DNA from: Chryseobacterium soli | Lineage (GTDB): Bacteria; Bacteroidota; Bacteroidia; Flavobacteriales; Weeksellaceae | Direction: 5' to 3' | Length of the DNA: 64,000 nt | Assembly: GCF_000737705.1 (NCBI RefSeq) | Contig: NZ_JPRH01000001.1 | Coordinates: 372,001 to 436,000, forward strand | Shown: piece by piece, positions 25,733 to 34,224 of the stretch | How positions within the stretch are numbered: position 1 is the stretch's first letter | Layout: every line of letters starts with the position of its first letter | Made by a program: the position numbers and the translations under genes | Notes under the pieces: model-generated | Database searches by the model: none | What the model was told of the DNA's origin: nothing | What the model saw: the letters and a program-made list of their open reading frames with translations, nothing else

Positions 25733-27265
25733 TTACACATTCCAAAACTCCCTATCTAAACTCCGGTATTGTATGGCTTCTGAAACATGATGCGATAAAA
25801 TCGAATCGGATCCCTCCAGATCAGCGATCGTTCTTGATACTTTCAGAATTCTGTCATAAGCTCTTGCAGAAAGGTTTAATTTTTCCATGGCTAATTTGAT
25901 AAGACTGAAAGAGGTGTCATCCAAATCACAAAACGCTTCAATTTCCTTCGGACCCATCTGGGCATTATAACTGATATTAAGATCTTTATAGCGTTCGTTC
26001 TGCATATCACGGGCCAATAGTACCCGAGTTCTGATATCGGTGCTCTTTTCCCCTTTTCTTTTTTCAGACAGCTTTTCAAACTCTACTTTCTGAACTTCAA
26101 TATGAATATCGATGCGGTCTAGCAACGGACCTGAAAGTTTGTTCATATAACGCTGCATTTCATATATCGATGAGGTATTATTGGGATCGTCGGGGAAAAA
26201 TCCACTGGGGCTTGGGTTCATTGAGGCTACAAGCATAAAACTCGCAGGATAATTTACTGTAAAACGCGCTCTTGAAATGGTAACTTCCCGGTCTTCAAGA
26301 GGCTGACGCATCACTTCAAGAACGGTTCTTTTAAATTCCGGCATTTCATCAAGGAACAAAACACCGTTATGGGCAAGGGAAATCTCTCCTGGCTGAGGAT
26401 AGCTCCCACCACCAACCAAAGCCACATCTGAAATGGTGTGATGTGGAGATCTGAAGGGGCGTACAGTCATCAAAGAGGTTTCTGCTCCCATCTTTCCGGC
26501 TACGGAATGGATTTTTGTGGTTTCCAACGCTTCTTTTAATGTCAAAGGAGGCAGGATACTGGGAACCCGTTTAGCTAGCATTGTTTTACCACTTCCGGGA
26601 GGACCAATCAGAATAATATTATGCCCACCTGCAGCAGCGACTTCCATTGCTCTTTTGGCTGTTTCCTGTCCTTTAACTTCAGAAAAGTCAAACGGGAAGT
26701 TATTTATTCTTTCCTGAAACTCTTTTTTTGTATCCAGCGTTACTTTCTGCAATGCTTTTCCTTCATTGAAAAAATCAATAACTTCTTTGATGTTTTCGGC
26801 TCCATATACGTGGATATTGTTCACTATTGCTGCTTCTCGGGTATTTTGCATAGGAAGAATAATTCCTTTAAATCCTTCTTCTCTAGCCTGGATAGCGATG
26901 GGAAGAACTCCTCTGACAGGCTGTAAACTTCCATCCAGTGAAAGCTCTCCCATAATCACATAGTCCTGAATGTTTTCTGCCATAATCTGATCTGAAGCCG
27001 CTAAGATTCCAACAGCAATGCTCAGGTCATAAGCCGCTCCTTCTTTCCTCAGATCTGCAGGTGCCATATTGATGGTGATTTTCTTTCCCGGAATTTTATA
27101 GCCTACATTTTTTAAAGCAGCTGAAATCCTGTAACTGCTTTCTTTGATTGCATTATCGGCAAGGCCAACCAGGTGGTAGCCTATTCCATTGTCTACATTT
27201 ACTTCGATAGTAATGGTTTGTGCAGCAACACCATGAATTGCACTGCCATAAATTTTGATCAGCAT
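25733..27265 (-). CDS. comM: YifB/ComM family AAA+ ATPase (Mg-chelatase-like)
   Basis: 510 residues. An N-terminal Lon-like/S5-fold domain (about 1-170, with AAIVNNIHVYGAENI near its end) precedes an AAA+ Mg-chelatase-type ATPase. The ATPase has Walker A GPPGSGKTMLAKR, Walker B GVLFLDEMPEF and sensor region VASMNPSPSGFF, then a C-terminal helical domain (LNLSARAYDRILKVSRTIAD). ComM is a helicase that extends branch migration during natural transformation. With dprA at 5 kb this points to transformation capacity, though no uptake genes are in view. It is monocistronic. Confidence 0.93.
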   Translation of the reverse strand: MLIKIYGSAIHGVAAQTITIEVNVDNGIGYHLVGLADNAIKESSYRISAALKNVGYKIPGKKITINMAPADLRKEGAAYDLSIAVGILAASDQIMAENIQDYVIMGELSLDGSLQPVRGVLPIAIQAREEGFKGIILPMQNTREAAIVNNIHVYGAENIKEVIDFFNEGKALQKVTLDTKKEFQERINNFPFDFSEVKGQETAKRAMEVAAAGGHNIILIGPPGSGKTMLAKRVPSILPPLTLKEALETTKIHSVAGKMGAETSLMTVRPFRSPHHTISDVALVGGGSYPQPGEISLAHNGVLFLDEMPEFKRTVLEVMRQPLEDREVTISRARFTVNYPASFMLVASMNPSPSGFFPDDPNNTSSIYEMQRYMNKLSGPLLDRIDIHIEVQKVEFEKLSEKRKGEKSTDIRTRVLLARDMQNERYKDLNISYNAQMGPKEIEAFCDLDDTSFSLIKLAMEKLNLSARAYDRILKVSRTIADLEGSDSILSHHVSEAIQYRSLDREFWNV

Positions 27266-27374
27266 GATTGTGTTTTTAGGTAAAAATAATCCATATTTTA
27301 TTTAGGAAAATTCCTGTTTCACCTGAAAAAATTAATACTCTTTTCAATATTTTTAAATTTATTTATTAAAAATA

Positions 27375-27398
27375 AGCCGATACAATACTGCACCGGCT
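27375..27398 (-). terminator. Terminator of the 321-residue T9SS protein gene
   Basis: A 10-bp stem with two G-T pairs (arms 27375-27384 and 27389-27398) is followed on the minus strand by TATTTTTAA. Confidence 0.65.
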
Positions 27399-27440
27399 CA
27401 CCAATTATTAAAAAACTAACTACTAAGGAGTATGATCTTC

Positions 27441-28406
27441 TTATTTCTTTATAAATTTATTTTTATATATATTTCCTACGGAATCTTTAGAAACAATGAT
27501 ATAGTTTCCAGGCACCAACTTGCTAACATCTATTGCCTGGCTGAATTGATGATCATTTTTCTGCAGAACAAGTTTTCCGGACACATCAATTATTGAGATT
27601 TCTTTATACACCTTATCGGATTCTTTCCCTATGTAAATAAATTGCGCTGTAGGATTGGGATATACCTGTAAACTATTCTGTTTCTGTTTTGTTTCTCCCA
27701 TTCCTAAACTGCAAAAGCCCCAGTTGCCGTAATTCAGCTGTACAAACCCTCCTAATCCTAAAAATTCACACTGATCCGGACAGTAAGCGGTACAGGCATA
27801 AAATCCATAGCTTCCAGATTCTGTGGCCGTATAAGAACTTCCGGAAACTCCATTTACAATACAGGGATCACCTGCAACGGGAGGAATTGCCCCTGGTGTA
27901 CACTTATACCATGTATGAGTACCATATAAAACAGGAAATACATTTTCAAACGTCACAGAAGCACCTTTACAAACGTTATACTCTCCAGCATCAACCTGCT
28001 GAAAGGTTCCTGGCGTAAAGGTGGTTAGCATTGCAGGAAGAGAATAGGCAAATCCGTCGGCCATAACGGGTGTACTTTCTGCCATACAATCATTCTGGGT
28101 AACCACCACTTTAAAATTATAAAGCATATCATCATTTCCATTGATCGTTAAGCTTTGAGAAGTTGCTGAAGGTAACGCCACCCACGGATTGGCATTGGGT
28201 AATTGCCAGGCCCATTGCTGCTTATACCATTGATAGGTGGCAAATGGTTGGGTGGTTGAAATGGTTTCAGTCTCTGTACCGCAGAACACAATTTTATCTG
28301 CAAACTGGGCTCCAAGCCTCGGGCTGGTAATAACGGGAACACATTGTGCTTTAATATTCAATATACTAAAGAATAAAAAAGCGAAAAGAATTAGTTTTGT
28401 TTTCAT
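27441..28406 (-). CDS. T9SS type A sorting-domain protein
   Basis: 321 residues. A signal peptide (ending NIKAQ) is followed by Ig/PKD-like strands with paired cysteines and Trp/Tyr motifs (TISTTQPFATYQWYKQQWAW, YTATESGSYGFYACTAYCPD). The C-terminal sorting domain begins LQVYPNPTAQFIYIG and ends LVPGNYIIVSKDSVGN...NKFIKK, directing export by the type IX system and attachment to the cell surface. It lies directly downstream of the sigma factor/barrel pair. No enzymatic motif is visible, so it is probably a surface structural or binding protein. Confidence 0.85.
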   Translation of the reverse strand: MKTKLILFAFLFFSILNIKAQCVPVITSPRLGAQFADKIVFCGTETETISTTQPFATYQWYKQQWAWQLPNANPWVALPSATSQSLTINGNDDMLYNFKVVVTQNDCMAESTPVMADGFAYSLPAMLTTFTPGTFQQVDAGEYNVCKGASVTFENVFPVLYGTHTWYKCTPGAIPPVAGDPCIVNGVSGSSYTATESGSYGFYACTAYCPDQCEFLGLGGFVQLNYGNWGFCSLGMGETKQKQNSLQVYPNPTAQFIYIGKESDKVYKEISIIDVSGKLVLQKNDHQFSQAIDVSKLVPGNYIIVSKDSVGNIYKNKFIKK

Positions 28407-28449
28407 ATTAAAATATTTATTGGGTGATGTTTTTATCCAGTATGCTTCA

Positions 28450-29838
28450 TCAGTCGATCATCAGTCGGATACCGAATTTCACATTGAAATTCAGAGGTTT
28501 TTCTTTATAGATGGTATTAAGGGCACTATTGTCTTTAAAATGGTAGCCGATACCAGGCTCTGCATAAATACCAAACTTATCGATGACTTTAAGCTGTACC
28601 CCAACTCCGGTATTGACGGAAAACTGTATAGGTTTTATATTCAGTTTTTCGTCTGAAATTTCTTTTATCTCGTCATTGACAACATATTTTGTTTTAAGCG
28701 TTCCTGCTACAGCTTTTTCAACAAGAGCCCCCGCAGTAGCATATCCCGTAAATGGTCCTTTTTTAATGACCGTATAATTGACCTGGACCGGTACGCCCAG
28801 ATAATGAACAGACTGATCACCTTTTATATAATTGGAAGCACTTCCAGAATGCAGTTCGGATGAAAGCTTGGTGTAATTAATCCCTGTTCCTATCCCCCAC
28901 TTTTTTCCTAAATTATAATAGAGAGAAACTCCCAGTGTAATGGGAATTTTATGTCTGAGCTTTGCTTCAACCTGCTGATTTTGATTGGCCAGTAATATTT
29001 CCATCAGAGGATCATCGTCATAATTGGCGCTGCTCCATACCTGATCAACGCTCATCGGGCTTCCGCTCATGGTGGCATATCCGGGAAATTGCTGTTCAGC
29101 AGCGTTGGAGGATGCATTTCCGGTCAGCAGACTCAGCATCCATGCTTTTTTATCATGTTTTTTTCCCAATTTCATTTGTTCAACAGCAGCATATTTTTCC
29201 GGTAATTTACTTTTCAGTTGAATTATAAGCTCTTCGCTATCAGTCTGCTTATTCTCATTGACAGGAGAATGGTTCTCTATTATCGGATTATGTTTACTGA
29301 ATACGTTTTCTGTATTCTGAACGTCATTTTTTGCATCTCCAAAGATATCTGCACTGCTGTTTATGGCCTTATTTTCAATATTTTCATAAGCAACATCATT
29401 TAAAGTTGAGCTTTCTATGGGATGGCTTAAATTATTATTTTTTAAATCGATACCTAAACCTGAATATCCTTCTGCATTTGAATTCTGTGTATTATTTAAC
29501 GGATTATTATTTTCTGCTTTTTCATTCTTAGTTTGAGACGTTGCAACTTTCTTTATAGATCCTGTTCCAGGGTCTGAATTCCAAATTTTTTTGCTGACAA
29601 AAAAGATCACTACTATAGCGGCCGCCACACCACCAATACGATAAAGTAATGATGGATTCCTGATCCCTGAAATTTTCTTCCTTTCCTGAATATCATCATC
29701 CAGAATGATACCTGGGAACATATTTTCATCTTCATCAGAGAATAATTCATTTCCAATATCTTCCCACAGTCCATCCGGAACATCCTGTTCATGATCTTCC
29801 ATTTTTTTGCGCAGATCATTTAACCATTGATTACTCAT
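28450..29838 (-). CDS. Inner-membrane-anchored protein ending in an outer-membrane-type beta-barrel, sigma-linked
   Basis: About 462 residues from ATG 29838 (MSNQWLNDLRKKMEDHEQDV); the longer frame from 29883 is not protein-like. A cytoplasmic N-terminal domain of about 75 residues precedes one transmembrane helix (YRIGGVAAAIVVIFFVSKK). A long Asn/Ser/Lys-rich linker (about 105-260) and a C-terminal strand-rich domain follow, of 8-strand barrel type (GVSLYYNLGKKWGIGTGINY, FTGYATAGALVEKAVAGTL, GVGVQLKVIDKFGIYAEPGI). The first eight bases overlap the sigma factor gene, so it is probably its cognate anti-sigma or partner. Barrel and inner-membrane helix in one chain would span the envelope. Confidence 0.7.
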   Translation of the reverse strand: MSNQWLNDLRKKMEDHEQDVPDGLWEDIGNELFSDEDENMFPGIILDDDIQERKKISGIRNPSLLYRIGGVAAAIVVIFFVSKKIWNSDPGTGSIKKVATSQTKNEKAENNNPLNNTQNSNAEGYSGLGIDLKNNNLSHPIESSTLNDVAYENIENKAINSSADIFGDAKNDVQNTENVFSKHNPIIENHSPVNENKQTDSEELIIQLKSKLPEKYAAVEQMKLGKKHDKKAWMLSLLTGNASSNAAEQQFPGYATMSGSPMSVDQVWSSANYDDDPLMEILLANQNQQVEAKLRHKIPITLGVSLYYNLGKKWGIGTGINYTKLSSELHSGSASNYIKGDQSVHYLGVPVQVNYTVIKKGPFTGYATAGALVEKAVAGTLKTKYVVNDEIKEISDEKLNIKPIQFSVNTGVGVQLKVIDKFGIYAEPGIGYHFKDNSALNTIYKEKPLNFNVKFGIRLMID

Positions 29839-30397
29839 ATTGCGCTTTTTTTGACATTTTATATTCTTTAATTTTCTGAGCAAGCATTGCTTTAGCCCTA
29901 TGAAACTGGGAAGCGGAAGAGTTTTCTGCTATTCCTAAAAGCATTGCGATTTCTTTATGACTTTTTTCCTCAAATACATACAGATTGAAAACAGTTCTGT
30001 ATCCATCAGGAAGCAGCCGGATCATTTTCATAATCACAGTCTGCGGGATTTCTTCAAGATTGGGTTCCTCTTCATTAGGAATATCAGGAAATTCAAATTC
30101 ATGGTTAACATACTTTAATTCCGTATTTTGCTTAAGATATTTCAACGATTCGTTGACAACAATTCTGGTCATCCATGCTTTCAGGGAACCATTTCCGCGG
30201 TATTCAAAAGACTCTATCGAACGGAACATTTTAATAAAACTGTTTTGAAGAACATCATGTACATCTTCCTTTCCAATGATATAACGGGAACACACATAGG
30301 TAAGATTCCGGGAATATGCTCCGAAAAGCTCTTTCCACGCGGTTTCTTCCTTCAATAGAAGGTGTTGTACCAAAATCTGCTCCTTGTTTTCTTCCAT
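29831..30397 (-). CDS. ECF-type RNA polymerase sigma factor
   Basis: 188 residues. Region 2 includes LTYVCSRYIIGKEDVHDVLQ and SFIKMFRSIESFEYRGNGS, with KAWMTRIVVNESLKYLK behind it. Region 4 is LPDGYRTVFNLYVFEEKSHK with EIAMLLGIAENSSASQFHRA. It directs RNA polymerase to a dedicated promoter set. It overlaps by eight bases the gene for a membrane-anchored beta-barrel protein, and together they resemble the sigma/anti-sigma pairs common in Bacteroidota. The stimulus and regulon are not evident. Confidence 0.92.
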   Translation of the reverse strand: MEENKEQILVQHLLLKEETAWKELFGAYSRNLTYVCSRYIIGKEDVHDVLQNSFIKMFRSIESFEYRGNGSLKAWMTRIVVNESLKYLKQNTELKYVNHEFEFPDIPNEEEPNLEEIPQTVIMKMIRLLPDGYRTVFNLYVFEEKSHKEIAMLLGIAENSSASQFHRAKAMLAQKIKEYKMSKKAQYE

Positions 30398-30446
30398 GTA
30401 CTATCGTCGCGTCCTCTTGAACGACTGATTAAAATTGTAAAGCAAA

Positions 30447-30479
30447 AATAGATTGCATCTTATAAAAACACAATCTATT
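30447..30479 (-). terminator. Terminator of the DUF4840 lipoprotein gene
   Basis: aatagattg (30447-30455) and caatctatt (30471-30479) form a 9-bp stem. On the minus strand TTTTTGC follows, 18 bases after the stop at 30497. Confidence 0.65.
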
Positions 30480-30496
30480 TTCACAGCATCTATTAT

Positions 30497-31072
30497 TTAG
30501 TTCTTAATACAGTAAGGAAAATCGTAATTAATAACCTCATATGTACTGAGTGGTGTTCCATCAACCGTTATTTTTTCTGCCAGCAATCCATATCGTAAAG
30601 ATCTGTCCTGCCCTACATAAAACCCTTTCTGCTTAGCAGCAATGGTAACTACTGTTTTTTTATTGACCCCATCTACAGGAATCTGAATTTCCAGCGTGTT
30701 TGGTGCAAAACTTAGTTCTACGACATTTTTATCTGTGTTTATTTTTGAAGCAAACTTTAGATTGTATTTTACTTTCCCTATAGCTTTTATAGCTGATTCT
30801 GCTTTTACAGGATCTTTCACCACCGATTTTACAATTTCCCCAATCGGAAATTCAGCAAATGCGATGGTATCTTTTTTTACTTTAAAATCAATTATTTTCT
30901 CAGTCTTCATCATTCCCTGAGTGGTTATGAGTCTTCCTTTGTAGTTGCCATTAATATCTTCTAATTTTACGGGCACAATTTCAACATCATCATCTTTGCA
31001 GGAGATTATAGAAAAACTTACCAATAAGATTAAAATGGCTGTTAAAGCCTTAAGCACTGTCAATTTCTTCAT
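30497..31072 (-). CDS. DUF4840 lipoprotein
   Basis: About 191 residues from ATG 31072 (the frame opens 15 codons earlier at 31117, before the signal peptide). Type II signal peptide with lipobox ISC followed by an acidic start (KDDDVEIVPVKLEDING). The mature domain opens NYKGRLITTQG and continues as beta strands with charged turns, matching DUF4840 in Bacteroidota. It is a surface or periplasmic lipoprotein of unknown function, transcribed alone. Confidence 0.75.
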   Translation of the reverse strand: MKKLTVLKALTAILILLVSFSIISCKDDDVEIVPVKLEDINGNYKGRLITTQGMMKTEKIIDFKVKKDTIAFAEFPIGEIVKSVVKDPVKAESAIKAIGKVKYNLKFASKINTDKNVVELSFAPNTLEIQIPVDGVNKKTVVTIAAKQKGFYVGQDRSLRYGLLAEKITVDGTPLSTYEVINYDFPYCIKN

Positions 31073-31316
31073 TACATTATTTTTTACATTAAACATTATT
31101 ATTTTTTGAGTACTCATCTATATAAACCCGGCTTTAGAAAAATCTTGCATCGAAATGATTAAAAAAAATGAAAAATTTCGCAAATAACTGATTTAAAGAG
31201 TGTAAAATTTAGTTTACCTACTTGAAATTCAATTGATTTTATTTTTAAAAATGGTAGTTTACGGAGCAAAAACAATTTTACTCTTTTCAAATTCACTCTA
31301 GTTTTCAATATTTTAA

Positions 31317-31324
31317 TACATTTG
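31317..31324 (+). promoter_or_regulatory. -7 element for the HExxH-csaA-exonuclease-MIP18 operon
   Basis: TACATTTG matches TAnnTTTG and lies 17 bases before ATG 31342. Confidence 0.55.
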
Positions 31325-31341
31325 TTAAAAACATATTCTGA

Positions 31342-31851
31342 ATGAATTTCGAACAGATCAATCTGCACCTTGATGCTTACAAGGAACATGACCAGATTAT
31401 AGATGCCGCACAGTTTTTAATTCATTCTTTTGGATTAGAGCATGAAAATTTTGGAGGCTTTGGCTTCCGGGAAGAGCTTTCCCCGAATTCAATGCTGCTG
31501 ACGGCAGAAGGAGAGTTGGGAAAACCTCAAAAAGTGATGATACCCAAAAATCTGTTTGATTTTGATCTGAGCCTCGTCCTGAATATGATTGCCCACGAAA
31601 TGCTCCATGTACGCCAAAAGGCGCCGGGACAAGTTATTGAAGATAAGAATGAAAGAGAATTTCAGGCGTATTCTGAAATGCTTTTCCATAAAATTTTCCC
31701 TCAGATTCCTGAAGTCACAGATTTTCATAAAAAATTCTTCGGAAACAAAGCGCTGGAATATTACAGAAGAATGGGCGAAGGTTCTGCCTTACAGCAAAAA
31801 TATGTGGAACAAAAAATAGAAATAGAACACTTAACAAACTCATTACCATGA
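31342..31851 (+). CDS. HExxH putative metallopeptidase-like protein
   Basis: 169 residues, no signal peptide, hence cytosolic. MIAHEMLHVRQ near residues 81-91 is a zincin motif (His-Glu-x-x-His), and a downstream acidic stretch (EDKNEREFQAYSEMLF) could supply the third metal ligand (Glu). The fold looks SprT/minimal-gluzincin-like, but I cannot name the family. Its stop overlaps the csaA start (ATGA), and it heads an operon with csaA, a 3'-5' exonuclease and a MIP18-type protein. Proteolytic activity is inferred from the motif only. Confidence 0.65.
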   Translation: MNFEQINLHLDAYKEHDQIIDAAQFLIHSFGLEHENFGGFGFREELSPNSMLLTAEGELGKPQKVMIPKNLFDFDLSLVLNMIAHEMLHVRQKAPGQVIEDKNEREFQAYSEMLFHKIFPQIPEVTDFHKKFFGNKALEYYRRMGEGSALQQKYVEQKIEIEHLTNSLP

Positions 31852-32195
31852 CGATAAAACCAGAAATATCCTGGACAGATTTTGAAAAAATAGATATGCG
31901 ATGTGGAACCATAGTCTCTGTCAATGATTTTGAAAAAGCCAGAAATCCTTCTTATCAGCTGGAAATAGATTTTGGAGATCTGGGCATCAAAAAATCATCT
32001 GCACAGATCACTTCATTATACACCAAAGAAGAATTGGTGGGAAAACAAATTTTAGCAGTGGTGAATTTCCCTAAAAAACAGATCGCTAATTTTTTCAGTG
32101 AGTGCTTAGTCTTGGGCGTATATGGAGAAAATAAAAGTGATGTCACCCTTTTAACAGCTTCATTACCTGTGACTAATGGAATGCAAGTCGGATAA
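31848..32195 (+). CDS. csaA: CsaA-like tRNA-binding protein
   Basis: 115 residues forming one OB-fold tRNA-binding domain, as in CsaA and the C terminus of MetRS. FEKIDMRCGTIVSVNDFEKA, PSYQLEIDFGDLGIKKSSAQ and LAVVNFPKKQIANFFSECLV followed by LGVYGENKSDVTLL are the family blocks. It is a cytosolic dimer that binds tRNA; CsaA has been described as chaperone-like in secretion. Four-base overlap (ATGA) with the gene before it; the exonuclease begins 15 bases later. Confidence 0.9.
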   Translation: MTIKPEISWTDFEKIDMRCGTIVSVNDFEKARNPSYQLEIDFGDLGIKKSSAQITSLYTKEELVGKQILAVVNFPKKQIANFFSECLVLGVYGENKSDVTLLTASLPVTNGMQVG

Positions 32196-32210
32196 TAAAA
32201 ACAAACACAC

Positions 32211-32912
32211 ATGATACAAAATATTCCTTTAGAAAAAGTTTTATTCATTGATATTGAAACCGTTCCGCAGTCGGAATCATGGGAAGAGCTTCCCGAAACG
32301 GATCAAAAATTATGGGATAAAAAGACAAAATTCCAGCGAAAAGATGATATTTCTGCAGCAGAATTTTATGACCGCGCCGGCATAATGGCGGAATTCGGTA
32401 AAATCATCTGCATCACCATCGGAATGCTTGAAAAAAATGAAACATTGAAAATCAAAAGCTTTTCGGGGCATGATGAAAAAAAGATGCTTCAGGAATTCGG
32501 TGAAATTTTTAACAGTCCAAGACTTAGGGACATCATTCTCTGTGCTCATAATGGGAAGGAGTTTGACTTTCCATGGATTGCAAGGAGGTTTTTGATCAAT
32601 GGAATGCAACCCCCCGTTCCTTTTCAAATGTTTGGAAAGAAGCCCTGGGAAATTCCTCATATTGATACGATGGAACTTTGGAAATTCGGGGATTATAAAA
32701 GCTTTGTTTCTCTGGAATTACTCGCCCATGTTTTCGGAATTCCCACTCCTAAAGATGATATAGACGGCTCAATGGTTTCATCAATCTACTACATAGAAAA
32801 AGACTTGCAGCGAATAGTTGACTATTGTGAAAAAGATGTCTTAACTTTGGCAAATGTTTTCCGGCGCATGCGTCAGGAAGATTTGTTGAAAAGGAATATC
32901 AATCTAGATTAA
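32211..32912 (+). CDS. Predicted 3'-5' exonuclease, PolB-like DEDDy family
   Basis: 233 residues. The exonuclease motifs occur in order: VLFIDIETVPQ (ExoI, D-x-E), LCAHNGKEFDFPWIARR (ExoII, N-x-x-x-F-D) and IVDYCEKDVLTLANVFRRM (ExoIII, Y-x-x-x-D). This assigns it to the stand-alone PolB-type 3'-5' exonucleases (RNase H-like fold) acting on DNA or RNA with two metal ions. It sits in the middle of the csaA operon, four bases before the MIP18-like gene. Confidence 0.85.
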   Translation: MIQNIPLEKVLFIDIETVPQSESWEELPETDQKLWDKKTKFQRKDDISAAEFYDRAGIMAEFGKIICITIGMLEKNETLKIKSFSGHDEKKMLQEFGEIFNSPRLRDIILCAHNGKEFDFPWIARRFLINGMQPPVPFQMFGKKPWEIPHIDTMELWKFGDYKSFVSLELLAHVFGIPTPKDDIDGSMVSSIYYIEKDLQRIVDYCEKDVLTLANVFRRMRQEDLLKRNINLD

Positions 32913-32915
32913 AAA

Positions 32916-33242
32916 ATGAAATTTACAGACGATCAAATTGCTGATATCGGAGAAGAGATTATAAGTGTACTTAAAACCGTTTACGACCCGGAAATTCCCG
33001 TGGATATTTACGAACTCGGACTGATATACGATGTACAGATCTCCGATGAGGGTGATGTAAAAATTATCATGACGCTTACCACTCCAAACTGCCCTGTTGC
33101 TGAAACACTGCCTCAGGAAGTTAAGGATAAGGCTGCAGAAGTAGAGGGTGTAAAAAGCGTTGATTTAGAGCTTACTTTTGAACCTAGCTGGAATAAGGAT
33201 ATGATGAGTGAGGAAGCGAAGTTTGAACTGGGAATGCTTTAA
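32916..33242 (+). CDS. MIP18/DUF59 metal-sulfur cluster assembly factor (SufT-like)
   Basis: 108 residues covering a single MIP18 domain: TVYDPEIPVDIYELGLIYDV, the conserved Cys in MTLTTPNCPVAETLPQEV (Cys59) and VDLELTFEPSWNKDMMSEEA. The DPEIPV and LTTPNCP motifs are characteristic of SufT and related Fe-S maturation factors. It acts in the cytosol, probably in cluster delivery or maturation. It is the last gene of the operon, 31 kb from sufCD. A terminator follows directly. Confidence 0.9.
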   Translation: MKFTDDQIADIGEEIISVLKTVYDPEIPVDIYELGLIYDVQISDEGDVKIIMTLTTPNCPVAETLPQEVKDKAAEVEGVKSVDLELTFEPSWNKDMMSEEAKFELGML

Positions 33243-33260
33243 TTTCCGAATACCATACAA

Positions 33261-33291
33261 AAAGGCTGTCAAAAATGACAGCCTTTTTATT
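33261..33291. terminator. Terminator between the MIP18-like and sulfurtransferase genes
   Basis: aaaggctgtc (33261-33270) pairs with gacagccttt (33277-33286), with A- and T-runs on either side, so it serves both convergent genes. Confidence 0.85.
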
Positions 33292-33314
33292 TTCACACCA
33301 TCAAAACAGATGGA

Positions 33315-34154
33315 TTATATTTCTTTTGCAATTTCTTTACCTTCCCTTCTGCTCCATTCACTCCAGGAACCTACATATAACTTAGGAATCTCAAATCCAG
33401 CATAATATAAGGCTAATATGGTATGACACGCCGTAACTCCTGATCCACAGTGAATGATCAAATCCTTAGAAGTATTTTCCAGCAATTTTGAGTATTTTTC
33501 TTTTAAAATTTCGGGTGACAAAAAGTTCCCGGCTTCATCAAGGTTTTCAGAAAAAGGAATATTAATAGCCCCTGGAATATGTCCTGCCACTAAATCAATG
33601 GGCTCAGATTCTCCTTTATAACGGTAAGCATCTCTTACGTCAATCACTGTTGAAGAACGTTTTTGAAGTTCACGTTCAACCTCTTCCAAGTTTGAGACAG
33701 GAAGAAGCCACTGATCTCTCTTAAGCAATGAAGTTTTCTCAAAATGTTCATTTCCGGATGAAAATTCCACTCCTGCTTTTTCTGCAGCCTGAATTCCACC
33801 ATTTAAAACCTGAACATTCTCAATTCCAAAAGATTTCAGCATCCACCAGGCTCTTGCAGCTGCGTTACCTCCATTTTTATCATCATAAATAACGATATGA
33901 GAATTTTCAGAAATCCCAATATTTGAAAGTGTTTCTGCAAACTTTTGAATATCCGGGAGCGGGTGCCTTCCTCCAAAAGCAGCATCTTTTCCTATTTCTG
34001 CAAGATCTTTATCAAGGTCTATGAATTTTGCTCCCTTAATATAGTTTTGAAGGTAAGTTTGAGCAATATCTTTTCCAACTCTTGCATCAAGAATAACAAG
34101 ATTTTCTTGATGAAAATTTTCTTTTAATTCGGAAACTGAAATAATTGGAGACAT
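33315..34154 (-). CDS. Thiosulfate/3-mercaptopyruvate sulfurtransferase (tandem rhodanese)
   Basis: 279 residues with two rhodanese domains. The N-terminal inactive one contains LVILDARVGKD and GGRHPLPDIQKF; the C-terminal active one has VIDVRDAYRYKGE and the catalytic loop HCGSGVTACHT with the persulfide-forming Cys236. The CGSGVT loop is typical of 3-mercaptopyruvate sulfurtransferases, whereas thiosulfate rhodaneses usually carry CRxGx(R/T). It transfers sulfane sulfur to acceptors such as cyanide or thioredoxin. It lies just downstream of HMG-CoA lyase on the same strand, separated by a hairpin. Confidence 0.9.
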   Translation of the reverse strand: MSPIISVSELKENFHQENLVILDARVGKDIAQTYLQNYIKGAKFIDLDKDLAEIGKDAAFGGRHPLPDIQKFAETLSNIGISENSHIVIYDDKNGGNAAARAWWMLKSFGIENVQVLNGGIQAAEKAGVEFSSGNEHFEKTSLLKRDQWLLPVSNLEEVERELQKRSSTVIDVRDAYRYKGESEPIDLVAGHIPGAINIPFSENLDEAGNFLSPEILKEKYSKLLENTSKDLIIHCGSGVTACHTILALYYAGFEIPKLYVGSWSEWSRREGKEIAKEI

Positions 34155-34186
34155 GGTATTCTGTTTTATGGTTTGGTCTATTTTTA

Positions 34187-34206
34187 AGGCGGGCTAAAGC
34201 CCGCCT
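34187..34206. terminator. GC-rich hairpin between HMG-CoA lyase and sulfurtransferase genes
   Basis: aggcgggct (34187-34195) and agcccgcct (34198-34206) are perfect arms with a 2-base spacer. No strong T-run follows on either strand, so it may attenuate or stabilise rather than fully terminate the lyase transcript. Confidence 0.5.
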
Positions 34207-34224
34207 CTATTGATGTTTATTGAT

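Noticed and set aside
28237..28656. 139-residue plus-strand ORF across the T9SS/beta-barrel gene junction
   Set aside because: It overlaps two convincing minus-strand genes and shows no family features.
34187..34206. Hairpin as a regulatory riboswitch for the sulfurtransferase
   Set aside because: It is a simple perfect stem with a tiny loop, more like a GC-rich terminator or intergenic repeat.
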